NCBI GenBank assembly: GCA_029263895.1
Contig: JARIDO010000008.1
Span: forward strand, 1-64,000
Source of the DNA: Sporosarcina sp.
Lineage (GTDB): Bacteria > Bacillota > Bacilli > Bacillales_A > Planococcaceae
DNA: 64,000 nucleotides
Direction: 5' to 3'
Below are positions 45,979 to 54,888 of the stretch, in pieces. Within the stretch, counting starts at the first letter, position 1. The number at the start of each line of letters is the position of its first letter. The translations under genes and the position numbers were made by a program. A model generated the notes under the pieces. It worked only from the letters and a program-made list of their open reading frames with translations. It did not search any database and had not been told where the DNA came from.

Positions 45979-46869
45979 ATGGAAATTGGAAACATTTCAA
46001 CCGCTATGGTTACGCCGTTTTCAGAGACGGGAACTATTGATTATAATAAAACAGCCACATTAATTGAACATTTACTTGCAAATGGTTCAAATTCACTTGT
46101 TATCAACGGTACAACAGGTGAATCACCTACGTTATCAATAGAGGAAAAACAAGAATTATTAGCCTTTGTTATTAATGTAGTAAACAAAAGAGTGCCTGTA
46201 ATTGCTGGTACAGGTTCAAATAATACAGTTGAATCAGTGTACATGACAAAAGAAGCTGAAAGGTTAGGCGCGGATGGTGTTATGCTAGTTACACCCTATT
46301 ACAACAAACCTGATCAAAAGGGCTTATATGCACATTTTTCTCATATTGCTAGTGAGACTTCTTTACCAATAATGCTATACAACATACCGAGTCGTTCAGT
46401 TGTGAATATGCAACCCGAAACAATCGTAGAATTATCAAAGATACCTAATATTAAAGCGGTTAAAGAAGCGAGTGGTAGTTTAGAACAAATGGCAACAATT
46501 ATTTCGAATACAGATGATGAGTTCTCGGTATATAGTGGAGATGATGCATTGACTCTCCCTCTTCTTGCTATTGGAGGAAAAGGAGTTGTTTCAGTTGCAG
46601 CGCATGTAGTTGGAAATGAAATGCAACAAATGATTAGCGCGTTTAAAGAAGGGCGTTTAGCAGATGCAGCTCTATATCATCAAACATTATTGCCGCTCTA
46701 TCAGGCGCTCTTTAGTGCTCCAAACCCTGTGCCGGTGAAATATGGGCTGAATAAATTAGGTGTGAAAACAGGTGGTGTTCGGTTACCGTTAACGGACTTT
46801 CGAGACGGTAGTAACGCTTTTGATGAAGTATGGAATAACTATCAAAGTAAGCAACATATTTTCAAATAA
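45979..46869 (+). CDS. dapA: 4-hydroxy-tetrahydrodipicolinate synthase
   Basis: A 296-residue aldolase-type enzyme condensing pyruvate with aspartate semialdehyde. The Schiff-base lysine is K162 (IKAVKEASG); GTTGESPTLS and the tyrosine-bearing PYYNKP and YNIPSR motifs are intact. Its product feeds both cell-wall diaminopimelate and dipicolinate made by DpaAB. The ATG at 45979 is 25 nt after asd. Confidence 0.96.
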   Translation: MEIGNISTAMVTPFSETGTIDYNKTATLIEHLLANGSNSLVINGTTGESPTLSIEEKQELLAFVINVVNKRVPVIAGTGSNNTVESVYMTKEAERLGADGVMLVTPYYNKPDQKGLYAHFSHIASETSLPIMLYNIPSRSVVNMQPETIVELSKIPNIKAVKEASGSLEQMATIISNTDDEFSVYSGDDALTLPLLAIGGKGVVSVAAHVVGNEMQQMISAFKEGRLADAALYHQTLLPLYQALFSAPNPVPVKYGLNKLGVKTGGVRLPLTDFRDGSNAFDEVWNNYQSKQHIFK

Positions 46870-46873
46870 ATAC

Positions 46874-46902
46874 TGCCGGAAAAAGACTTCCGGCTTTTTT
46901 TG
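46874..46902 (+). terminator. Terminator after dapA
   Basis: GCCGGA (46875-46880) pairs with TCCGGC (46889-46894), 8-nt loop, then seven T. It ends the asd-dapA transcript. Confidence 0.85.
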
Positions 46903-46903
46903 T

Positions 46904-46932
46904 TTGTACAGATACGCTCAGTCACGTATAAT
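46904..46932 (+). promoter_or_regulatory. Sigma-A promoter of rnjB
   Basis: -35 TTGTAC (46904-46909), 17-bp spacer, -10 TATAAT (46927-46932). Predicted start near 46939. One of the best promoters in the window. Confidence 0.85.
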
Positions 46933-46938
46933 GATACA

Positions 46939-47040
46939 TAGTCGATATGGACGGGAAAAAGATCGAGAAATTATGCAGGGAAATCTGAAGAGAATCACAG
47001 TCCCTTTACTAGTACTGTGGACTTCAGACTCTTTTTTTGC
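46939..47040 (+). ncRNA. rnjB leader with terminator-like hairpin
   Basis: The leader ends in a long hairpin: TCTGAAG (46984-46990) pairs with CTTCAGA (47022-47028), and CACAGT (46996-47001) with ACTGTG (47014-47019), followed by T7 (47032-47038). AGGGA (46977-46981) can pair with TCCCT at the loop (47001-47005), as a pseudoknot or competing helix. This is either an attenuator of rnjB or a small RNA of about 100 nt. No T-box sequence is present. Confidence 0.65.
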
Positions 47041-47065
47041 GTAATGATCAATAGGAGGAAACAAA

Positions 47066-48733
47066 GTGGCAAAAACGAAAAATGAATTAATAAGAATCAT
47101 CCCATTAGGTGGAGTAGGAGAAATAGGGAAGGCAATGTATGTTGTTGAAATTGATGAAGAACTATTCATCGTAGACGCAGGCCTGATGTTCCCGGAAGGT
47201 GAGATGCTCGGAATTGATATCGTCATTCCAGACATTTCATATGTTGTAGAAAATAAAGAACGTGTTAAAGGGATTTTCCTTACGCATGGTCATGAAGATG
47301 CAATCGGTTCAATCGCTTATTTACTTCAAAAAGTACAAGCACCAGTTTATGGTTCTAAGTTGACAATAGCACTTGCGAAAGAGCATTTAAAAACGATGCC
47401 AGCTCCTCAAAATGTGAAATTTTTTGAAGTGACAAATAAGAGTCGTATGAACTTCCAAGGAACACATGTTACATTCTTTAATACAACGCATAGTATACCG
47501 GATTCTTTAGGGATTGTTTTCCATACAAGTGAAGGTGCAATTGTTCATACAGGTGAATTTAAATTCGATCAGTCTGCAAAAGGTAAATATCGTCCTGATA
47601 TTGCTAAAATGGCAGCACTTGGTGAACAAGGTGTATTCATTCTAATGTCCGATTCTTCAGAAGCTGAACGTCCAGGTTATACAACTTCGGAATCTGTCAT
47701 TGAAAACAGTCTCTCGAAAACTTTCCATGGAGCAGAAGGAAGAATACTTGTTGCGTTGTACGCATCGAACTTTATCCGTATTCAACAAGTTTTTGATAAA
47801 GCTTTTGAAACGAACAAGAAAGTCGCAGTAGTAGGGAAAAGTTTGGAAAGTTATTTTGAAGTAGGCGTTAACCTTGGTTATTTAACAATTGAGGAAGACG
47901 TAGTCATCCCAGTGAAAGAAATCGGCAAATATAATGACAGCGAAATCGTTATTATTGTAACAGGTAACCAAGGCGAGCCTTTGGATGCCCTTGAACGGAT
48001 TGTGCGCAAACAGCATAAGGATATTCGCATAAAGGATACGGACACTGTATTATTCACATTCACGCCGTCACCTGGAATGGAAGTAGATATGTTCCATACG
48101 ATGAATGATCTTGCGAAAGCAGGTGCAAATGTTCTAACTTCAACAAAAAACGTGCACGTATCAGGACACGGAAGTCAAGAAGATTTAAAGTTAATGTTGA
48201 ATCTAATGCAACCTCAGTATTTCATTCCAATACAAGGTGAATACCGAATGTTGATAGCCCATTCTCAACTTGCTCAGGAAACGGGACTACAAAAAGCTCA
48301 AGTATTCATCGCTGATAAAGGCGATGTAGTTGAATACAAAAACGATAAGATGCGCATGAGTGGACGTGTTCAAGCGGGTAATATTCTTATTGATGGAATC
48401 GGCGTTGGTGATGTTGGTAATATCGTTCTCCGTGATCGTAAATTACTTTCACAAGATGGAATCTTCACGGTTGTAGTGACGTTAAGTCGTAAGCAAAAGC
48501 GCATTGCAGCTGGACCAGAAATCGTCTCACGTGGATTCGTCTATGTGCGTGAATCTGAGGAACTATTCGATGAATCCTCTAAGCTTGTAACGAAAATAGT
48601 TGAAAAATATGTGAATAAAGAGACGTTCGAATGGACAAACATAAAGCAAGAGATTCGCGACACCCTTAGTTCATATCTTTATCAACAAACGAAAAGAAGA
48701 CCGATGATTATTCCAATCATTATGGAATATTGA
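47066..48733 (+). CDS. rnjB: Ribonuclease J (RNase J2-type locus)
   Basis: A 555-residue metallo-beta-lactamase/beta-CASP ribonuclease. The zinc motif H74-G-H-E-D-A-I-G is intact (THGHEDAIG), along with the later HTGEFKFDQSA and HVSGHGSQEDLKLM motifs. It degrades and matures RNA 5' to 3' and endonucleolytically. The gene position after dapA matches B. subtilis rnjB, whereas rnjA lies elsewhere. The second zinc-motif residues look typical, so activity is likely. The start is a GTG at 47066 preceded by aggagga. Confidence 0.93.
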   Translation: MAKTKNELIRIIPLGGVGEIGKAMYVVEIDEELFIVDAGLMFPEGEMLGIDIVIPDISYVVENKERVKGIFLTHGHEDAIGSIAYLLQKVQAPVYGSKLTIALAKEHLKTMPAPQNVKFFEVTNKSRMNFQGTHVTFFNTTHSIPDSLGIVFHTSEGAIVHTGEFKFDQSAKGKYRPDIAKMAALGEQGVFILMSDSSEAERPGYTTSESVIENSLSKTFHGAEGRILVALYASNFIRIQQVFDKAFETNKKVAVVGKSLESYFEVGVNLGYLTIEEDVVIPVKEIGKYNDSEIVIIVTGNQGEPLDALERIVRKQHKDIRIKDTDTVLFTFTPSPGMEVDMFHTMNDLAKAGANVLTSTKNVHVSGHGSQEDLKLMLNLMQPQYFIPIQGEYRMLIAHSQLAQETGLQKAQVFIADKGDVVEYKNDKMRMSGRVQAGNILIDGIGVGDVGNIVLRDRKLLSQDGIFTVVVTLSRKQKRIAAGPEIVSRGFVYVRESEELFDESSKLVTKIVEKYVNKETFEWTNIKQEIRDTLSSYLYQQTKRRPMIIPIIMEY

Positions 48734-48756
48734 ATATAAGTTAAAGACTACATTAC

Positions 48757-48797
48757 AAGGATTTCCTTGCCGTCTGAACGGCGGGAAGTCCTTTTTT
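48757..48797 (+). terminator. Terminator after rnjB
   Basis: GGATTTCCTTGCCG (48759-48772) pairs with CGGCGGGAAGTCC (48779-48791, wobbles and one bulge), then T6. spoIIIE starts 40 nt later without a visible promoter. Confidence 0.75.
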
Positions 48798-48837
48798 GGG
48801 AAAACAGAAAATGTACTTCCATGAGAGGGGGAATTGC

Positions 48838-51153
48838 ATGTCTAGGAAAGTAACTAAGAAAAAGAAAAAGACAACTGCTCGCAATAAGAAAGGAGCAGAA
48901 AAAAGTCCATTACTCTATGAAGTGATGGGTCTTGCGATGATTGGTCTTGCTGTTATTATCATTTTTGAATTTGGAATTGTAGGAAGAGGATTATCGTCGT
49001 TTTCTCGTTTCATCTTTGGGAATTGGCATAGTGCGTTACCGCTTTTACTAATCGTACAAGCATTATTATTTATGATTAAACGTAGCCCCGCGGGTTGGAA
49101 AAATCGTATTGTTGGAGGCAGTTTATTTATATTAGCAAGTCTAATGTTGTTCAGTCATATCCATCTATTTAAAGAGTTATATGAAAGTCGTGTACTGATG
49201 TCTAATTCCGCATTAAAAGAAACGTGGAAAGTACTTATTACGAATGATGGGATTGTAAATAGAAGTGGTGCACTGGGTGGAGGTATGACAGGCGCTGTTC
49301 TATTTGCTATGCTTCATGCCCTCGTGGATTCATCTGGTGCATTTATTGGCGGAATCTTACTGTTGTTAATTGGAATTATTCTCTTAACGGGGAAAGCGTT
49401 CGTCCCCTATATTGTAGACATAGTTCCTAAATTACTTGAAATCGTAAAAGGTGTTTTTATAAAGAAAGAAAAAGTAACTAAAAAAACGACATCTGCTCGG
49501 GGTAGTCGCGCTAAAAAGCAAGATATGCCATCTGAAATCGAGTCAAATCAAGAAGCTGCCAGTGTTGAAGCACCGAGCGCAGATGTCATTTCTCAACCAA
49601 TTATTTCGGCATTCAGTGAGCGGATAGAAAAGCCAAGTTCGACTGAAGGAATAACAGCTGACGAAGAATCGTTATCAGATGCTCCAGAACTTACAGCTAT
49701 AACGGGTGTTACGGGAGAAGAGGAGAACGAAGCGTACGTGTTACCACCTGCAAGTTTATTAAAACAAGGTGAGCATCATGATCAATCTGAAGAATTCGAC
49801 TCCATACAAGCAAATGCTCAAAAGTTAGAAAAAACATTTTTGAGTTTTGGTGTTAAAGCTCGCGTTACACAAGTTCACTTAGGACCAGCTGTAACGAAAT
49901 ACGAAGTGTTACCTGATACGGGAGTCAAAGTGAGTCGGATAGTTAGTTTAGCTGATGATATTGCACTCGCACTCGCGGCAAGTGGCATCCGAATTGAAGC
50001 ACCAATTCCAGGTAAATCTGCTGTTGGTATTGAAGTACCTAACAGTTCAGTATCCGTCGTTAGTCTTAGAGAAGTAATTGATACGAAAGAAAATAATAAA
50101 CCGGATTCAAAGTTAATGATTTCCCTTGGTCGAGATGTTACAGGTCAGGCGATGCTAACAGAACTAAACAAAATGCCACATGTTCTCGTTGCAGGGGCAA
50201 CCGGGAGTGGTAAAAGTGTTTGTATTAATGGCATCATAATCAGCATATTGATGCGAGCAAAACCACATGAAGTTAAGATGATGATGATTGATCCGAAAAT
50301 GGTAGAACTAAATATATATAATGGTATTCCGCATTTATTGGCTCCGGTTGTGACCGATCCAAGAAAAGCTTCTCAAGCATTAAAAAAAGTTGTATCAGAA
50401 ATGGAACGACGTTATGAATTATTTTCTCATACTGGAACTCGAAATATAGAAGGATACAATGAGCACATTGATGTATGGAATGTTGAGAATGAGGAAAAGC
50501 ATCCTCGAATGCCCTATATTGTTGTCATCGTGGACGAGCTTGCAGATCTAATGATGGTAGCATCAAATGATGTTGAAGATTCAATCACAAGATTGGCTCA
50601 AATGGCACGTGCAGCAGGAATCCATTTAATAATTGCAACGCAACGTCCAAGTGTCGATGTCATAACGGGTATCATTAAAGCGAATATACCTTCACGTATT
50701 GCGTTTGCAGTCTCATCAGCAATCGACTCAAGAACAATACTTGATAGTGGTGGGGCAGAGAAATTATTAGGTAGAGGGGATATGCTGTTTTTACCTGCTG
50801 GAGTTTCAAAACCTGTTAGAATACAGGGAGCATTCGTGTCAGACAGTGAAGTAGAAGCAGTTGTGGATTTTGTTATTGAACAGCAGAAGGCACAATATCA
50901 AGAAGAAATGATCCCAACTGAAATTGAAGAAATACCTAGCTATGAAGAAACAGATGAACTTTATGAACAAGCGGTTCAATTGGTCACAGAAATGCAAACT
51001 GCTTCAGTATCTATGTTGCAAAGACGATTCAGAGTCGGCTACTCTCGAGCAGCTCGAATTGTAGATCAGATGGAGATGCGTGGTGTAGTAGGGCCGCCTG
51101 AAGGTAGTAAACCACGTCAAGTGCTGATTAGTAAAGTGGAGGCTGAAATGTAG
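48838..51153 (+). CDS. spoIIIE: DNA translocase SpoIIIE (FtsK family)
   Basis: A 771-residue DNA pump that moves the chromosome into the forespore and clears division septa. A basic start and four membrane segments (about 25-190) precede a low-complexity acidic linker, then the FtsK motor with Walker A GATGSGKS from residue 453 and Walker [13 protein letters not shown]. The winged-helix gamma domain that reads SRS DNA signals is near the end ([20 protein letters not shown]). The ATG at 48838 follows gagaggggg. tepA, which precedes spoIIIE in B. subtilis, is missing. Confidence 0.95.
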   Translation: MSRKVTKKKKKTTARNKKGAEKSPLLYEVMGLAMIGLAVIIIFEFGIVGRGLSSFSRFIFGNWHSALPLLLIVQALLFMIKRSPAGWKNRIVGGSLFILASLMLFSHIHLFKELYESRVLMSNSALKETWKVLITNDGIVNRSGALGGGMTGAVLFAMLHALVDSSGAFIGGILLLLIGIILLTGKAFVPYIVDIVPKLLEIVKGVFIKKEKVTKKTTSARGSRAKKQDMPSEIESNQEAASVEAPSADVISQPIISAFSERIEKPSSTEGITADEESLSDAPELTAITGVTGEEENEAYVLPPASLLKQGEHHDQSEEFDSIQANAQKLEKTFLSFGVKARVTQVHLGPAVTKYEVLPDTGVKVSRIVSLADDIALALAASGIRIEAPIPGKSAVGIEVPNSSVSVVSLREVIDTKENNKPDSKLMISLGRDVTGQAMLTELNKMPHVLVAGATGSGKSVCINGIIISILMRAKPHEVKMMMIDPKMVELNIYNGIPHLLAPVVTDPRKASQALKKVVSEMERRYELFSHTGTRNIEGYNEHIDVWNVENEEKHPRMPYIVVIVDELADLMMVASNDVEDSITRLAQMARAAGIHLIIATQRPSVDVITGIIKANIPSRIAFAVSSAIDSRTILDSGGAEKLLGRGDMLFLPAGVSKPVRIQGAFVSDSEVEAVVDFVIEQQKAQYQEEMIPTEIEEIPSYEETDELYEQAVQLVTEMQTASVSMLQRRFRVGYSRAARIVDQMEMRGVVGPPEGSKPRQVLISKVEAEM

Positions 51154-51220
51154 TTCTGACAAAATAAGCACATTTTATATCTAAAGTCGCATTTATTACT
51201 AAAGATTTTTAAAAGTGTTG

Positions 51221-51249
51221 TTTATTTTGTCGTTCTAAAGTGATATAGT
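51221..51249 (+). promoter_or_regulatory. Promoter of the gntR-nup operon
   Basis: An extended -10 (TGA-TATAGT; hexamer at 51244-51249) with a poor -35 (TTTATT at 51221-51226, 17-bp spacer). Predicted start near 51256, just ahead of the twin operators. Confidence 0.55.
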
Positions 51250-51265
51250 ATGGATGATTAGATAA

Positions 51266-51292
51266 GATGTTTAACATCAGATGTCTGACATC
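51266..51292 (+). promoter_or_regulatory. Twin palindromic operators for the GntR regulator
   Basis: Two perfect 13-bp palindromes stand one base apart: GATGTTTAACATC (51266-51278) and GATGTCTGACATC (51280-51292), both 6-1-6. They lie between the predicted transcription start and the gntR ATG, the usual place for autorepression. Two copies next to each other are far beyond chance. No further copy was seen before nupN. Confidence 0.75.
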
Positions 51293-51306
51293 GAGGGGGC
51301 GATACG

Positions 51307-52032
51307 ATGGTGAAAGCGGATCAACGCCATTTATATGTACAAGTAATTGAACGTTTGAAACAAGACATCGACGATGGAGTTTTTAAAGAGAATGAACGTT
51401 TTCCATCGGAATTTGAACTTGCGCGAACGCTTGGTGTTAGCCGAGCTACACTTCGTGAAGCACTCCGTGTGTTAGAAGAAGAAAAAGTCATTGTGCGTAA
51501 ACATGGTGTAGGTACTTTTGTTAAACCAAAGCCATTATTTTCATCAGGAATCGAACATTTATCAAGTGTTTCTTCTATGATTCGTGATGCGGGTATGGAG
51601 CCAGGCACTATTTTTATGGATGTGACAGAAACAGTTGTAAACGACCAAGAAATGTCGAAATTTGATTGCGTGGAAGGATCCAAACTTGTTACAATTAAGA
51701 GGGTAAGAACGGCCGATGGGACCCCCGTTGTCTATTGTATCGATCAAGTACTATCGGACAAACTGCCATCTGGTACTGAAGAATTATTTAAGAACTCAAT
51801 ATTTAATGCAATTGAAAGAAACGGTACTATTCGAATCTCGCAAGCGGTGGCACATATCGAGCCAGTCGGTTATGATGATGAAGCATCATCCATTCTGCGA
51901 TGTGGAGTAGACGTTCCATTGCTCGTACTATTACAGCGACATTATAGTGAGGAAGGCGAAATGGTCCTTTACTCAAAGAACTACTTCCGGGCTGATAAAT
52001 TCAGCTTTCATGTTATCCGAAAAAGGGTATGA
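51307..52032 (+). CDS. nupR: GntR-family transcriptional regulator (NupR/YmfC-like)
   Basis: A 241-residue GntR regulator of the HutC subfamily. The winged helix-turn-helix (about 1-75) shows RFPSEFELARTLGVSRATLR and EALRVLEEEKVIVRKHGVGT; a UTRA ligand domain follows to the end. Adjacency and probable co-transcription with the nucleoside ABC genes, plus operators at 51266, suggest it represses its own operon. In B. subtilis, as I recall, NupR (YmfC) represses the unlinked nupNOPQ. The effector is unknown from sequence. Confidence 0.85.
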   Translation: MVKADQRHLYVQVIERLKQDIDDGVFKENERFPSEFELARTLGVSRATLREALRVLEEEKVIVRKHGVGTFVKPKPLFSSGIEHLSSVSSMIRDAGMEPGTIFMDVTETVVNDQEMSKFDCVEGSKLVTIKRVRTADGTPVVYCIDQVLSDKLPSGTEELFKNSIFNAIERNGTIRISQAVAHIEPVGYDDEASSILRCGVDVPLLVLLQRHYSEEGEMVLYSKNYFRADKFSFHVIRKRV

Positions 52033-52081
52033 GACGTTCATTCGTCATACTATATAAACAACAAATTGGGGAGGTTTCAAC

Positions 52082-53158
52082 ATGATTACACGTAAATCAG
52101 GTCTAGCATTATCAATGCTTCTTGCAGCTGGTACCATTCTTGGTGCTTGTGGAGCAGATAAAGGCAAAGACAAAGAAGGTACAACAGGGGCAGGTAAAGA
52201 AGATGCGAAATTCTCAGTAGCAATGGTTACTGATGTCGGCGGCGTTGATGATAAGTCATTCAACCAATCGGCATGGAAAGGTATCAAAGAATTCGGTGAA
52301 GACAACAAATTAACTAAAGGTGATGGCGGCTTTGATTACTTGCAATCAACTGATGATTCGGATTACACGCCGAATTTGAATGCGCTTGCACGCCGTAATT
52401 TTAACTTAGTATACGGTGTTGGTTTCCTTATGGAAGATGCTATTAAAGAAATAGCAACACAGAAAAAAGATACTGAATTTGCAATTATCGATGGTGTTGT
52501 TGAAGAGCCAAACGTTGCAAGCATTATGTTTAAAGAGCACGAAGGTGCTTTCCTTGCGGGTGTTACTGCTGCTCTAATGAGCAAGTCTGGTAAAATCGGT
52601 TTTATCGGCGGAATGGAAATTCCAGTTATTGAACGTTTTGAAGGCGGTTTCTTAGCGGGTGTTGCGGCAGTAAACCCTGACATCGTTGTAGACAACAAAT
52701 ATACAGGTGCTTTTGACAAAGCTGAACTAGGTAAAGCAACTGCAGCTCGTATGTATTCTTCAGGCGTTGATATTATTTTCCACGCAGCTGGTGGAACAGG
52801 TAATGGTGTTTTCACAGAAGCAAAAGAACGTAAAGCAGCAGATAAAGATGCTTTTGTATGGGTCATCGGTGTTGACTCTGACCAATACGAAGAAGGTAAA
52901 GTTGGCGATGATAACATTACATTGACTTCTATGCTGAAACGCGTTGACGTTGCGGTTAAAGACATCGCAGAACAAGCTAAAGCAGGCAAGTTCCCTGGTG
53001 GAGAAACTAAAACTTACGGTCTTAAAGACGAAGGTGTAGCATTAGCAGATTCACGCGGAGCAATTCCACAAGACGTTTTAGACAAAGTTGACGAGTTTGC
53101 AAAGAAAGTTGCATCTGGTGAAATCGTAGTACCAGAAAAAGCTGAAAAGAAGAAATAA
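52082..53158 (+). CDS. nupN: BMP-family nucleoside-binding lipoprotein
   Basis: A 358-residue lipoprotein; the lipobox is LGAC with the lipidated C23, followed by a short charged linker. The mature part is a PnrA/BMP periplasmic-binding domain ([20 protein letters not shown] near the start; [16 protein letters not shown]). Such proteins deliver purine nucleosides to a NupOPQ-type importer. It is the second gene of the operon after gntR (49 nt), with ggggagg before the ATG, and is followed by two hairpins. Confidence 0.9.
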   Translation: MITRKSGLALSMLLAAGTILGACGADKGKDKEGTTGAGKEDAKFSVAMVTDVGGVDDKSFNQSAWKGIKEFGEDNKLTKGDGGFDYLQSTDDSDYTPNLNALARRNFNLVYGVGFLMEDAIKEIATQKKDTEFAIIDGVVEEPNVASIMFKEHEGAFLAGVTAALMSKSGKIGFIGGMEIPVIERFEGGFLAGVAAVNPDIVVDNKYTGAFDKAELGKATAARMYSSGVDIIFHAAGGTGNGVFTEAKERKAADKDAFVWVIGVDSDQYEEGKVGDDNITLTSMLKRVDVAVKDIAEQAKAGKFPGGETKTYGLKDEGVALADSRGAIPQDVLDKVDEFAKKVASGEIVVPEKAEKKK

Positions 53159-53177
53159 ATTTTAAGTAAATAAGAAC

Positions 53178-53205
53178 ATAAAGGTCAGAGTGTTCTGACC
53201 TTTAT
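53178..53205 (+). terminator. Hairpin after nupN
   Basis: ATAAAGGTCAGA (53178-53189) pairs perfectly with TCTGACCTTTAT (53194-53205) around a 4-nt loop. The following T tract (cgtttcttat) is weak, so it may be a partial terminator and mRNA stabiliser that keeps the binding protein in excess. Confidence 0.7.
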
Positions 53206-53241
53206 CGTTTCTTATCAATACAGAACTGTAACTTAATAGAC

Positions 53242-53276
53242 GAAAAGGTTCCAATAGATGGAAGCTTTTCTTGTAT
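53242..53276 (+). terminator. Second hairpin between nupN and nupO
   Basis: GAAAAGGTTCC (53242-53252) pairs with GGAAGCTTTTC (53260-53270) with one G-G mismatch, then ttgtatt. A second, weaker partial terminator. Confidence 0.5.
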
Positions 53277-53316
53277 TAATATACTAGTAATAATCACTTT
53301 TTGGGGAGGGAACCCT

Positions 53317-54888
53317 GTGGAATATGTGATCGAGATGTTGAATATCACAAAGAAGTTTGGTGACTTCACGGCGAACGATAATATTACCCTTCAGCTAGAA
53401 AAAGGGGAGATACATGCACTATTAGGCGAGAATGGCGCTGGTAAATCTACGCTGATGAACGTTCTTTTTGGCCTGTATCAGCCTGATGGAGGAGAAATTT
53501 TAGTTCGAGGTAAGAAAGTAGCAATTACAGATCCAAACGTTGCAAATGATATTGGTATAGGGATGGTTCACCAACATTTCATGCTTGTTGAAAATCTAAC
53601 AGTTACTGAAAATATCATACTGGGCAATGAACCTAAAAAAATGGGTATGATTAACATTAAGGATGCTGCGAAAAAAGTAGCTGAAATTTCTAAACTATAT
53701 GGTTTAGATGTAGATCCATATGCGAAAATTGAAGATATTTCAGTAGGGATGCAACAACGTGTCGAAATTTTGAAAACATTGTATCGCGGAGCTGAAATAC
53801 TCATTTTTGATGAGCCGACGGCTTCATTAACACCACAAGAAATTGGCGAGCTAATCGATATTATGAAAAAGCTCATTGGTGAAGGCAAGTCCATTGTACT
53901 TATTACACATAAATTACAAGAAATTATGGACGTTTCTGATCGCGTAACGGTTATTCGTAAAGGTGTAGGGATTGGAACCGTTATTACTGCTGAAACAAAT
54001 CCGGAGGAATTAGCAACATTAATGGTCGGAAGACAGGTAACTTTTAAAACTGAAAAAGGTCCATCTACACCGACAGAAGAAGTATTACATATAGAAAATC
54101 TAGTAGTTGAAGACAATCGTGGCATTCAAAAAGTAAAAGGTTTAAATCTAACCGTTCGTAGAGGTGAGATTGTTGGGATTGCTGGTATTGATGGCAATGG
54201 TCAATCTGAGCTGATTGAAGCAATTACAGGTCTAAGAAAAGTGAAAAGTGGAAAGATTTCATTGAATAATATTGATGTAACTGGCAAAAAACCAAGGAAA
54301 ATAACAGAAACTGGACTAGGTCATATTCCTCAAGATAGACATAAGCATGGGCTAGTACTTGATTTTTCAGTTGGTTATAATGCTGCGTTGCAATCTTATT
54401 ATCAAGAACCATTTTCGAAAAACGGCATTATGAATTATAATGTTGTATCGAAAAAAGCAAATGAAATCATTACTGACTTTGATGTAAGAACACAAGGTGA
54501 AAACGAATTAGCACGAGCATTGTCAGGTGGAAACCAACAAAAACTAATTATTGGTAGAGAAGTAGTTCGTAATCCAGATCTACTGATTGCAGCGTTACCT
54601 ACGAGAGGGTTGGATGTTGGTGCAATTGAGTTCATTCATAAAAGATTAATTGAACAACGTGATAATGGCAAAGCTGTTTTGCTTATTTCATTTGAACTGG
54701 ATGAAGTTGTAAATGTTTCTGATAAAATAGCTGTTATTTATGATGGAGAAATTGTAGATACTGTTCTTCCTGCTGAAACGACTGAGCAAGAGCTAGGACT
54801 ACTAATGGCAGGGCATAAGAAAATTGATATGGTTGTAGTAGACAATGAAGTTAAGGTGAAAGAAGGTGACGACAACCATGTCGAATAG
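53317..54888 (+). CDS. nupO: Nucleoside ABC transporter ATP-binding protein
   Basis: A 523-residue fused double ABC ATPase of the BMP/sugar type. The first half has LLGENGAGKSTL (Walker A), SVGMQQRVEILKTLYRGAEI (ABC signature variant) and LIFDEPTASL. The second half has a degenerate Walker A (GIDGNGQSEL), ALSGGNQQKLIIGREVVRNP and ALPTRGLDVGA, as is usual in this family. The start is a GTG at 53317, 6 nt from ggggaggg. It overlaps the permease gene by 11 nt. Confidence 0.92.
   Translation: MEYVIEMLNITKKFGDFTANDNITLQLEKGEIHALLGENGAGKSTLMNVLFGLYQPDGGEILVRGKKVAITDPNVANDIGIGMVHQHFMLVENLTVTENIILGNEPKKMGMINIKDAAKKVAEISKLYGLDVDPYAKIEDISVGMQQRVEILKTLYRGAEILIFDEPTASLTPQEIGELIDIMKKLIGEGKSIVLITHKLQEIMDVSDRVTVIRKGVGIGTVITAETNPEELATLMVGRQVTFKTEKGPSTPTEEVLHIENLVVEDNRGIQKVKGLNLTVRRGEIVGIAGIDGNGQSELIEAITGLRKVKSGKISLNNIDVTGKKPRKITETGLGHIPQDRHKHGLVLDFSVGYNAALQSYYQEPFSKNGIMNYNVVSKKANEIITDFDVRTQGENELARALSGGNQQKLIIGREVVRNPDLLIAALPTRGLDVGAIEFIHKRLIEQRDNGKAVLLISFELDEVVNVSDKIAVIYDGEIVDTVLPAETTEQELGLLMAGHKKIDMVVVDNEVKVKEGDDNHVE

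Noticed and set aside
46939..47040. T-box riboswitch in the rnjB leader
   Set aside because: No conserved T-box sequence or specifier-loop arrangement is present; leader is too short.
52363..52989. A 208-residue minus-strand ORF inside nupN
   Set aside because: Antisense to a clear BMP lipoprotein with no start signal; low stop density comes from codon usage of the sense gene.
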